Source: an uncultured Eubacteriales bacterium (lineage in GTDB: Bacteria; Bacillota; Clostridia; Christensenellales; Aristaeellaceae). Taken from it: 64,000 nt of DNA. Below the pieces are notes generated by a model. The model did no database searches. It was not told the origin of the DNA and saw only the letters and a program-made list of their open reading frames with translations. The translations under genes were made by a program, and so were the position numbers. Of the stretch, positions 8,783 through 15,879 are shown one piece after another. Position 1 is the stretch's first letter. Each line of letters opens with the position of its first letter. The stretch is from positions 168,408 to 232,407 of the forward strand of contig CACWXP010000004.1 of the NCBI GenBank assembly GCA_902764875.1, read 5' to 3'.

Positions 8783-9946
8783 TTACCCGCGAAGCGCGTC
8801 CGCAAAGGATTCGGCATCGAAGCGATCCGGCAGGCCAAGCCATTCGGCGCAGGTAGCCGCGATGTCGGCAAATGTACAACGAATCCCGAGGTTCACGCTC
8901 TTCGTCATGCCCGGCGTGTAAGCCAGGATCGGAATATCCTCCCGGGTGTGGTCGGTGGAGATATCACAGGGATCGCAGCCGTGATCCGCGGTGATGATCA
9001 TCAGATCGCCGGGATGCATGAGATCCACCATTTCCTTCAGCCGGAGGTCGAAAGCCTCCAGCGCGCCGGCAAAACCCTTCGGATCATTCCGGTGGCCGTA
9101 GACGGAATCGGTGTCCACGAGGTTTGTGAAGCACAGGCCGTTGAAATCCTGCTTCATAAAGTTGATCAGCGCATCCATGCAGGCAGGGTTTCCGGCGGCG
9201 TGGTCGATCTTTGTGAGCCCTTCATGTGCAAAGATATCCTCGATCTTGCCGACACCGATGGATTCCAGGCCGGCCTCCATGACGGCCTGCGGCAGCGTGC
9301 GCCCGCAGGGGGGCATGGAAAAATCACGTCGGCGGCCCGTACGCTGGAAAGCGCCCGGCTGGCCGATAAAGGGACGGGCAATCACGCGCCCGACGCCCAG
9401 ATCCCCCTGGAGCATCTCTCGGGCAATGCGGCAGAACTCATATAGCTGCTCCACGGGGAACAGCTCCTCATGGCAGGCAATCTGGAAAACGCTGTCGCCG
9501 CTGGTGTAGACAATCGGCGTATGATCCCGCATGTGCTGCGCGCCCAACTCCTCCAGGATAACGGTGCCGGAAGCGGGCTTGTTGCCAATGCACTTATAGC
9601 CGATCGCCTTTTCATAGGCATCCATGAATTCCTTCGGGAAACCGTTCGGGAAGGTCGGGAATGCGCGGGTGACCCGCACGCCGGCGATTTCCCAGTGGCC
9701 GGAAGTGGTGTCCTTTCCCTTGCTGGCCTCCCGGGCCCGCCCCCAGGCGCCGGCTACAGGCCCGTCCCAACGGTATCCGGTTGTCTCTATATTGCCAAGG
9801 CCCATGGCCGCCATGTTGGGCAGGTTCGGATGAGCGGCGGCGATGACATGTCCCAGGGTATTGGTACCGGCATCTCCGTATTCCGCGGCGTCCGGTGCTT
9901 CTCCCGCACCGACAGCATCCAGTACTGTCAGAAAAACACGACTCAT
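8783..9946 (-). CDS. deoB: Phosphopentomutase
   Basis: 387 residues, normal length. It moves phosphate between C1 and C5 of ribose or deoxyribose, linking the phosphorylases (deoD, udp) to deoC and the pentose phosphate pathway. It belongs to the alkaline-phosphatase metalloenzyme fold: N-terminal VFLTVLDAVGAGEAPDA, the phosphorylated threonine region DTTSGHWEIAG, LVDTDSVYGHRND, and the C-terminal metal site ITADHGCDPC with DHTREDIPIL. It has its own sigma-A promoter and is divergent from udp, which gives paired expression. The 3' end faces the deoD terminator region. Confidence 0.96.
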   Translation of the reverse strand: MSRVFLTVLDAVGAGEAPDAAEYGDAGTNTLGHVIAAAHPNLPNMAAMGLGNIETTGYRWDGPVAGAWGRAREASKGKDTTSGHWEIAGVRVTRAFPTFPNGFPKEFMDAYEKAIGYKCIGNKPASGTVILEELGAQHMRDHTPIVYTSGDSVFQIACHEELFPVEQLYEFCRIAREMLQGDLGVGRVIARPFIGQPGAFQRTGRRRDFSMPPCGRTLPQAVMEAGLESIGVGKIEDIFAHEGLTKIDHAAGNPACMDALINFMKQDFNGLCFTNLVDTDSVYGHRNDPKGFAGALEAFDLRLKEMVDLMHPGDLMIITADHGCDPCDISTDHTREDIPILAYTPGMTKSVNLGIRCTFADIAATCAEWLGLPDRFDAESFADALRG

Positions 9947-9987
9947 TTTTATCTCTCCTTTTCAATTGTCCCTTTTCGGTCGAAAAA

Positions 9988-10016
9988 ATTATAGCAGAGA
10001 ATCTTTTGAATCACAA
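9988..10016 (-). promoter_or_regulatory. Sigma-A promoter of deoB
   Basis: On the minus strand: TTGTGA (10011-10016), 17-base spacer, TATAAT (9988-9993), about 40 bases before the deoB ATG. Confidence 0.83.
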
Positions 10017-10037
10017 GCATTTCCTCTCATTTCCGGT

Positions 10038-10067
10038 TGTTTCCGACAATCCTTTCATGGTATAATG
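10038..10067 (+). promoter_or_regulatory. Sigma-A promoter of udp
   Basis: TTGTTT (10038-10043), 18-base spacer, TATAAT (10062-10067), about 38 bases before the udp ATG. It is back-to-back with the deoB promoter, so the 158-base gap holds both. Confidence 0.8.
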
Positions 10068-10104
10068 CGCTCAGATGAAAACACATATAAAAGGAGGGCC
10101 TGCC

Positions 10105-10884
10105 ATGGCAACCGTTTATTCTCCCAACGAGGAATTCCATCTGAAAATTACCCGCGGCGACGTGGGCCGCTACGTCCTGCTCTGCGGCGATCCCGGGCGC
10201 ACCGAGAAAATCGCTTCCTATTTTGATACGGCTGAATTTGTGAAGAGCAACCGGGAATACACGATCTGGACCGGCACACTGGAGGGCGAGAAGGTGAGCG
10301 TATGCAGCACCGGCATCGGCGGGCCTTCCCTGGCCATCGCCGTGGAAGAGCTGATCCACTGCGGATCGGACACCTTCATCCGGGTCGGAACTGCCGGCGG
10401 CATGGCCCCCGAAGTGCTCGGTGGCGACGTTGTGATCGGCAGCGGCGCCATCCGGATGGAAGGCACCACCCACGAATACGCTCCCGCCGAATATCCCGCC
10501 ATAGCGGACTTCAGTGTAGTTGGCGCCCTGACCGACGCTGCGAAGGAAGACGGGGTACGCTACCATGTGGGCGTACTACACAACAAGGACAATTTCTACG
10601 GCCAGCACAGTCCGGACACCATGCCCGTCCGGGACAAGCTGAAAGGCAAATGGCAGGCATACCTGGAATGCGGTGCGCTGGCCAGCGAGATGGAATCCGC
10701 CGCGCTGTTCATCGTTTCCGCCGTCCGCCGGGCCCGGGCCGGCTGTATTGTGCAGGTGTTTGCCAACCAAACCCGTCGGGCCATGGGCCTGGAGGATCCC
10801 ATGTCGCTGGATACGGACGCTTCCGTCCGCGTCGGGGTTCTGGCCATACGCAAACTGATTCAGCGGGACAAGGCTTCCTGCTGA
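10105..10884 (+). CDS. udp: Uridine phosphorylase
   Basis: 259 residues. It splits uridine and deoxyuridine to uracil and (deoxy)ribose-1-phosphate. The nucleoside phosphorylase fold is clear: phosphate site GDPGRTEKI, STGIGGPSLAIAVEEL, RVGTAGG, and the nucleoside-binding ECGALASEMESAAL. The long insertion with YGQHSPDTMP is of the uridine rather than purine type. Start at 10105 follows AAGGAGGG; an ATG 30 bases earlier lies too close to the promoter. It completes the pyrimidine branch: cytidine via cdd to uridine, then here. Confidence 0.93.
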   Translation: MATVYSPNEEFHLKITRGDVGRYVLLCGDPGRTEKIASYFDTAEFVKSNREYTIWTGTLEGEKVSVCSTGIGGPSLAIAVEELIHCGSDTFIRVGTAGGMAPEVLGGDVVIGSGAIRMEGTTHEYAPAEYPAIADFSVVGALTDAAKEDGVRYHVGVLHNKDNFYGQHSPDTMPVRDKLKGKWQAYLECGALASEMESAALFIVSAVRRARAGCIVQVFANQTRRAMGLEDPMSLDTDASVRVGVLAIRKLIQRDKASC

Positions 10885-10900
10885 AAAATCAACCGCTTCG

Positions 10901-10931
10901 GCGCCGGTTTCATTGACGAAACCGGCGCTTT
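10901..10931 (+). terminator. Intrinsic terminator after udp
   Basis: A perfect 11-bp stem GCGCCGGTTTC/GAAACCGGCGC (10901-10911 with 10918-10928) is followed by a short T run. It separates udp from the glycosidase gene that starts at 10972. Confidence 0.8.
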
Positions 10932-10971
10932 GCGCTATCATAACTTCCGAAAAACACTAGGAGGAACCTTC

Positions 10972-11958
10972 ATGAAAGCAAGGAAATCTCTTACGCGGTT
11001 TGCTTCCGTCATCACCCTGATCCTGGCGGTCTGCCTGATCTTCTCCGCCGCCGCGGAGGACGAACTGTCCATCGCGGATCTGAACCCGGAGGATGTGGAA
11101 GAAGTTTCGATGGAAGCCCCCCTTATCTCCAATCCCCTGCCGATTGACTTCACCGGCGGTTTCCCGCTGCAGGAGCAGTTCTACCTGGATGCGCAGACCT
11201 ATCAGGATCCGACCATTCAGGTGTCCATTACCGAAAAGGATATCACCGATTACCTCCAGGGCTACAGAGGCAGAGACGCCCAGGCCTGGATCGTTGACAT
11301 CAAAATCGGCGATGCTTCGCAGCTGCGAACCGCCGCCGCCGAGTCCTTCGAGACGACAACCACCCGGCACGTTGACGTGATCGCGGACCGTCTGAACGCG
11401 GTTGTGGCCTTCAACGGCGACTATGTGAACCGGCAGGACCGGGGCTATGTGTTCCGCCAGGGTGTTTTCTACAAGGATAAACTGCAGGGCAAGCAGGACG
11501 TGCTGCTCATTGACGAGGACGGAGATTTCCATCCGATGCACCTGCCGAAAAAAGGTGAACTTTCCGACACGATCGATGGCAAGAAAGTGATCAACGCCTT
11601 CTGTTTCGGACCGATTCTGGTTGAAAACGGCGAAATCGTCGAGAAAATCAAGGACTTTGGCTTTCTGAAACCGGAGAAAAACTATGCCCGCCTGGCCATC
11701 TGCCAATGCGGTCCGCTGCACTATAAAGTCATTCTGACCACGACCGAGCAGAGCTATACCCTCGGCCTGAAGCTGAAAGAATTCCAGCAGCTTTGCAAGG
11801 ATGAGGGCGCGGTGACCGCCTATAATCTTGACGGCGGGGATTCAACCACCCTTTATTTCCACGGGGAGCGCGTGAACAACCAATATAAGGTGAATTACCG
11901 GGAAGTGCCCGATATCTTCTACTTTGCTTCCGCCTGGGACGGGGGAAACGCTGAATGA
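10972..11958 (+). CDS. Secreted phosphodiester glycosidase family protein (NAGPA/DUF2233 type), copy 1
   Basis: 328 residues. N-terminal signal peptide (MKARKSLTRF, hydrophobic core, then AAAED, probable signal peptidase I site). The rest is a NAGPA-type domain, named after the human enzyme that removes GlcNAc from a phosphodiester. Family marks are AVVAFNGDY (about residue 143), FGPILVENG and, near the C-terminus, YNLDGGDSTTL. In bacteria the family is thought to act on cell-surface phosphodiester-linked sugars; the substrate here is unknown. TAGGAGGA precedes the ATG at 10972. The stop overlaps the start of an Lgt-like membrane gene (ATGA), so the two are translationally coupled. The same pair recurs at 31295-29436 and 48002-50062. 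Confidence 0.85.
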   Translation: MKARKSLTRFASVITLILAVCLIFSAAAEDELSIADLNPEDVEEVSMEAPLISNPLPIDFTGGFPLQEQFYLDAQTYQDPTIQVSITEKDITDYLQGYRGRDAQAWIVDIKIGDASQLRTAAAESFETTTTRHVDVIADRLNAVVAFNGDYVNRQDRGYVFRQGVFYKDKLQGKQDVLLIDEDGDFHPMHLPKKGELSDTIDGKKVINAFCFGPILVENGEIVEKIKDFGFLKPEKNYARLAICQCGPLHYKVILTTTEQSYTLGLKLKEFQQLCKDEGAVTAYNLDGGDSTTLYFHGERVNNQYKVNYREVPDIFYFASAWDGGNAE

Positions 11959-12917
11959 GCACCTATCTGTGGATTATGACGGCCGGCTCCGCGGCAATCT
12001 TTGCCCTGTACGGTCTGCGCTGCGCCAAGGCCGAGCGGCTGCCGGAGCTGCGAAAGAACGCCTGGCCGAACGCCCTGCTCTCCTTTGTGCTTGCCGCCAC
12101 CTTCGGCACGATCCTAGCCCGGGTGGGCTATGCGCTGCTGATGTCGGAGCTGGACTTTGAATACGACGGCATTGAAGCGCTGGGGCTGCTGCTGGAGTTT
12201 GAAATTGACTGTGTTTCCTTCTTCTGCGGCGCCATCGGCGTCTGCCTGGGGGTGCTGCTGTCCAACCGGCTGACCCGAAAAGGCTCCGCTTTTGTCGGAA
12301 TGGATGCCTTTGCGCCTTTCGGCGCGCTGCTGGCAGCCCTTTTCCGCCTGGGCGAGCTCTTTTTCGGCTCCTACGGCGCAGGGGGTGAACTTCCCGAAGG
12401 AAGTCCGCTGGCTTTCTTCCCCTTTGCCCTGAGAATTCCCGTGGCCGGGAGTTCTGATTACTGGGCGTGGGCGATCTGCGTGCTTTCCGCCTGTTTTGCC
12501 CTGATCTGGGCCGGAATCGCTTTCTTCAAGCTGCGCAGCCGGGGCCGCACCGGCCTTTCCTTCACGCTGACGCTGTTCTTCCTTGCCCTGCCGCAGATTC
12601 TTTGCGAAAGCATGCGGAAACGGGGAATGTTCTGGCTGTTTATCCACGTGGAAGAGCTGCTGTGCGCGATTGTGCTCGCGGGGGTCATGCTCTTCTGGAT
12701 TCTGAAATCCGGCAGGACCCTTCCCTTCCTGCGGCGCTGGACCCCCTTCGGGATCCTGCTGCTTTGCATCGGACTACTGGTTGCCACCGAGTTTGCCATT
12801 GACGGAAAGCTCTTTGACCTGCTGCCTTCCGTCTGCTACCTGTTCATGATCGCGGTACTCGCCGTGATCGGCTGGGCCGGCGTCGTCGCCGCCCGGCGCT
12901 ATAACGAGGAAACGTAG
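11955..12917 (+). CDS. Lgt-like multi-pass membrane protein, copy 1
   Basis: 320 residues, about eight hydrophobic helices. I read it as a divergent relative of prolipoprotein diacylglyceryl transferase (Lgt). The arrangement LARVGYALL, then a glycine-rich helix FFCGAIGVCLGVLLS, then APFGALLAALFRLGELFF follows the Lgt order of a conserved arginine helix, a glycine helix and an R-x-x-x helix. The canonical Lgt signature G-R-x-G-N-F-x-N is absent. A later segment ILCESMRKRGMFWLFIHVEEL has charged residues that recur in the two paralogues. It is coupled to the NAGPA gene by an ATGA overlap. A true lipoprotein transferase is unlikely; it may be a membrane transferase or partner acting on lipid-linked phosphosugars, which is inference. 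Confidence 0.6.
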   Translation: MSTYLWIMTAGSAAIFALYGLRCAKAERLPELRKNAWPNALLSFVLAATFGTILARVGYALLMSELDFEYDGIEALGLLLEFEIDCVSFFCGAIGVCLGVLLSNRLTRKGSAFVGMDAFAPFGALLAALFRLGELFFGSYGAGGELPEGSPLAFFPFALRIPVAGSSDYWAWAICVLSACFALIWAGIAFFKLRSRGRTGLSFTLTLFFLALPQILCESMRKRGMFWLFIHVEELLCAIVLAGVMLFWILKSGRTLPFLRRWTPFGILLLCIGLLVATEFAIDGKLFDLLPSVCYLFMIAVLAVIGWAGVVAARRYNEET

Positions 12918-12931
12918 TTTTCATCGGTATG

Positions 12932-12963
12932 AAAAACTGCTCCGGCATTTCGGAGCAGTTTTT
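12932..12963. terminator. Bidirectional terminator
   Basis: AAAAACTGCTCCG (12932-12944) pairs perfectly with CGGAGCAGTTTTT (12951-12963) around a six-base loop. It has T runs on both strands and serves the convergent Lgt-like and carboxylesterase genes. Confidence 0.93.
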
Positions 12964-12980
12964 CTCTATTTGCCTGCGCG

Positions 12981-14543
12981 TCAGTGCTGAATCTGACCGG
13001 AAAATTCAGCCATCTTCCTTGCGATTTCTTCCCCGTGCTTTTCAAGGCCGCGGATCAGCGCATGGTCGTAGTTTTCCAGCACCCGGGTGTTCCCATCCAG
13101 CACCAGCACCGCTTCCTTCCCCTCCCGGGACGCGGGCCAGGACGGAATTGTTTCATTATTCGGATTTCCGGTTTTTGCGAAGGCTATCACACTGCGGAAG
13201 GCTTCTTCCTGAACCTTCTGCGCCAGGGCTTCCGCCCCCAGGCCGCCGGGATACTCAACCAGATCGATATTGTGGAACACATAGGGAATGTCGGAGCAAT
13301 GCCAGGGCGTGTTTCCGCCGTCGATGGGCTGATCCATGTTGAAAAGGTAGCTCCAGGTGCAGTCGTTGAGCCGGCTGCGCTTTGCGATGTACGGAATCTC
13401 CGGCGCGCGGAAAATGAAATCGACACGCAGCAGATCAAGCACCTTGCGGTCGGGATATGCCTGCCGGAAAAGCGGAAGAAGCTCGTCCGCCGTCTGATCC
13501 CCCAGGGCTTTCCGGACGATCTGAACCTGTTCGGCATCCGAAAGCTTTTCCCGATCCCATGGCATAGGCGCAAAGGAAGTGAACTCCCCGAACACGCTGC
13601 CGACCATCAGCGGAACCTGCTTCGTCTCCTCGCGGAAACCGACCCGCAGCGGGTCGCCCCGGTAGAACGCGTTCGGATGCGGAGCGCAGCCTGTGTATTT
13701 CCCGGCGGCCTTCAGCGCCGGACTGACCTTCCGATACGCCCGGGCAAAGGCGGTGTAATCCGCCGTTTCCAACTCTTTCACGGTCCGGATGCCCAGTTCC
13801 TTCATCACGGCTTCGGCAAGCTCTTTTCCGCTGCCCTCCGCGTCCGCCAATACCGGGCCGATGACCCCGCTCATCACAATTCCCTTCGCATACAGCCCGT
13901 CCGCCGCCGGGGACTGCAGCAGCGTGGTCACCTTCGCTCCGCCGCCGCTCTGGCCGAAAACGGTTACATTCTTTGGATCCCCGCCGAAGGCGGCGATATT
14001 CTCCCGGATCCATTGCAGCGCCGCGATGATGTCATCTCCGCCGGCGTTGCCGGAGTTCGCATATTCCTCCCCGAAATCGGAAAGATCGAAATAGCCAAGG
14101 ACATTCAGCCGGTGATTGATGGAAACGACCACCGCGTTGCCGAGGCTGCTCATGGCCGCCCCGTCGTAGGCCACCTGTTCGATGGAAGAGCCGGCAAAAA
14201 AGCCGCCTCCGTGGAGCCAGACCAGCACCGGGCGCTTTTCCCCGTCGCACCCGGGGGTCCAGACGTTCAGATTGAGGCAGTTTTCATCCATGGGCCAGTA
14301 GCGATGTGGCACATACAACTCACCCTGGGGCGGATCGTTGGTCATCAGCGGGCAGACGTAGCCGTAGCTGCAGGCATCCAGCACTCCTTCCCAGGGATCG
14401 ACCGCCTGCGGCGTATGGAACCGGGCCGCCTGCGCATAGGGGATTCCCTTGAAAACTTTAAGTCCGTCCTGTTCAAACCCCTGAACCGTTCCCTGCCGGG
14501 TGTTGACCCGGGCCGTTTCCGCGTCTCTCCGGAATGATTTCAC
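12981..14543 (-). CDS. Type B carboxylesterase (para-nitrobenzyl esterase family)
   Basis: 520 residues, the usual size of the carboxylesterase/cholinesterase-like alpha/beta hydrolases. The N-terminal TRQGTVQGFEQDGLKVFKGI and HGGGFFAGS (oxyanion hole) match. The nucleophile serine is in GQSGGG, where GESAGG is more common, and the catalytic histidine is in PWHCSDIPYVF. It has no signal peptide, so it should be cytosolic; the ester substrate is unknown. Start choice: GTG at 14543 follows AAGGAGG with eight bases spacing. An in-frame ATG six codons upstream overlaps that ribosome site. A 45-codon frame lies directly upstream on the same strand. Confidence 0.9.
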   Translation of the reverse strand: MKSFRRDAETARVNTRQGTVQGFEQDGLKVFKGIPYAQAARFHTPQAVDPWEGVLDACSYGYVCPLMTNDPPQGELYVPHRYWPMDENCLNLNVWTPGCDGEKRPVLVWLHGGGFFAGSSIEQVAYDGAAMSSLGNAVVVSINHRLNVLGYFDLSDFGEEYANSGNAGGDDIIAALQWIRENIAAFGGDPKNVTVFGQSGGGAKVTTLLQSPAADGLYAKGIVMSGVIGPVLADAEGSGKELAEAVMKELGIRTVKELETADYTAFARAYRKVSPALKAAGKYTGCAPHPNAFYRGDPLRVGFREETKQVPLMVGSVFGEFTSFAPMPWDREKLSDAEQVQIVRKALGDQTADELLPLFRQAYPDRKVLDLLRVDFIFRAPEIPYIAKRSRLNDCTWSYLFNMDQPIDGGNTPWHCSDIPYVFHNIDLVEYPGGLGAEALAQKVQEEAFRSVIAFAKTGNPNNETIPSWPASREGKEAVLVLDGNTRVLENYDHALIRGLEKHGEEIARKMAEFSGQIQH

Positions 14544-14609
14544 TGCTTTCGCCTCCTTCATAAAGCAACAGGCGCATGCAACGATGCGCCTTGGGAATAT
14601 CGGTTTGTT

Positions 14610-14747
14610 TTATGCGAAACGAATCTCGTCCAATGTGTACCGGATCACTTCATCCACGTCGTCCTCCTCCGCAGGAGCAGCCAACACCAACCAGGGATGG
14701 GAGACCTCCCAGGCGGAAACCTGTTCTTCCAGCGTCATTTCTTCCAC
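14610..14747 (-). CDS. Small acidic protein, possible
   Basis: A 45-codon frame from GTG at 14747 (or 42 from ATG at 14738) reads VEEMTLEEQVSAWEVSHPWL, then an acidic stretch APAEEDDVDEVIRYTLDEIR. AGAGGGGA lies 11 bases before the GTG, and a good promoter lies upstream. It has no membrane segment and no family I recognise. It lies between a sigma-A promoter and the carboxylesterase gene on the same strand, which is the main support that it is real. A hairpin (AGGCGCAT/ATGCGCCT, 14569-14592) without a clear T run lies between the two genes. Confidence 0.45.
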   Translation of the reverse strand: MEEMTLEEQVSAWEVSHPWLVLAAPAEEDDVDEVIRYTLDEIRFA

Positions 14748-14787
14748 GAGCGTTCATTCCCCTCTGTTGTTTTCAAAACCACTAGGG

Positions 14788-14816
14788 ATTGTACACTCTC
14801 TTATGAAGAAACACAA
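14788..14816 (-). promoter_or_regulatory. Sigma-A promoter for the small frame and carboxylesterase
   Basis: Minus strand: TTGTGT (14811-14816), 17-base spacer, TACAAT (14788-14793). It lies in an AT-rich gap downstream of the second NAGPA gene. Confidence 0.7.
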
Positions 14817-14864
14817 GATCTTTTTCCATATTTTGTTGTTCTTTTATTGCATTTCTGTTACATT

Positions 14865-15866
14865 TTATGGAATTTCCGTGCTCCCAATACCGATCAGGGA
14901 AGTGACGGAGCGCACAAACTTGCGGTTCTGATACAGGGCCTCCTTGTTCAGCATCCGCCCCCGGAACATCAGCGCCATGGTGTTTCCGCCGTCCAGGTTC
15001 AGCGCCTGAGTCACGCCCTTATCCTTCATCAACTCTGCCACACGTTGCAGCATGGTGCCCCGGCTGTCCTTCTCCTTCCGCCCCTGGACGGAAATCAGCA
15101 GATAGTGTCCGGGTTCGATCATGCCCAGGGCATGACGGGGTTCCAGGCTTCTGTAATAGGAACCGTACATCTTTTCATCGATAACCCCGTTGCGGATCAG
15201 AATCGGGCCGAAACTGAACACATTCAGCGCGCCTTTTTCGATCAGCTCCTCCGCCGTGTACTCCGTGCATTCGCAAACTTCCAGCCGCCCGTCCGGATAC
15301 TGGATCATCATATCCAGATTCGGCAGGTGGGAAGTCCGCTTGGAAGCTGTTTTACTGCAGATGATTTCGCCTTCCCGAATGATAATCCCGACGGTCTGTT
15401 TGTTCTTGCCATACATACGGTCCGCATAAAAATCATCCGTAAAACCCAGCACAAATCCGGCGTCTTTCGCGATGTCGTTAGGAAAACGGCCCTTCTTTCC
15501 GGGATGCTCCGGATCCGTCATGACGGTGCGAAAGCGTTCCTCTCCCCGGGTGCGGATATCCGTTTCGAACCAGATCAGCGGAATCCGCTCATCCCGCTGA
15601 CGGCGGATTTCCACCTGCAGGGAATAGCTGAGATAGATCCATAGGCCCACCTCGTCGTTTTCATAGACGAACTCCCCTTCTTCCGGAAGAAACCCTTCCG
15701 CGTCCCGCTCCGGCATTTCCGGCAGGGGCGCGGGCTCCTGCGTGACCAGCGGCTCCCGGGTAGCCCTGGGCTTTTCCCCATCCGCAGAAGCGGCATACGG
15801 AAAAACAAGAAGCAGCAGGGTAAAAAGCGCGACAAAGGCAGGGATGCTTCTTCTTTTTCCGTTCAT
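14865..15866 (-). CDS. Secreted phosphodiester glycosidase family protein (NAGPA type), copy 2
   Basis: 333 residues: signal peptide (MNGKRRSIPAF, hydrophobic core, YAASADG) and then a NAGPA-type domain with VFSFGPILIRNG and LNLDGGNTMAL near the end. This copy is divergent: where the others have an AxNGDF-like core it reads DAGFVLGFTDDFYADRM. It is not followed by an Lgt-like gene. Instead it lies 13 bases downstream of the GGDEF-EAL gene on the same strand, so it probably belongs to a c-di-GMP-linked unit. ATG at 15866 follows GGGAGG; the frame is open further upstream but there it overlaps the EAL coding region. Confidence 0.8.
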   Translation of the reverse strand: MNGKRRSIPAFVALFTLLLLVFPYAASADGEKPRATREPLVTQEPAPLPEMPERDAEGFLPEEGEFVYENDEVGLWIYLSYSLQVEIRRQRDERIPLIWFETDIRTRGEERFRTVMTDPEHPGKKGRFPNDIAKDAGFVLGFTDDFYADRMYGKNKQTVGIIIREGEIICSKTASKRTSHLPNLDMMIQYPDGRLEVCECTEYTAEELIEKGALNVFSFGPILIRNGVIDEKMYGSYYRSLEPRHALGMIEPGHYLLISVQGRKEKDSRGTMLQRVAELMKDKGVTQALNLDGGNTMALMFRGRMLNKEALYQNRKFVRSVTSLIGIGSTEIP

Positions 15867-15879
15867 GGATGCCTCCCGT

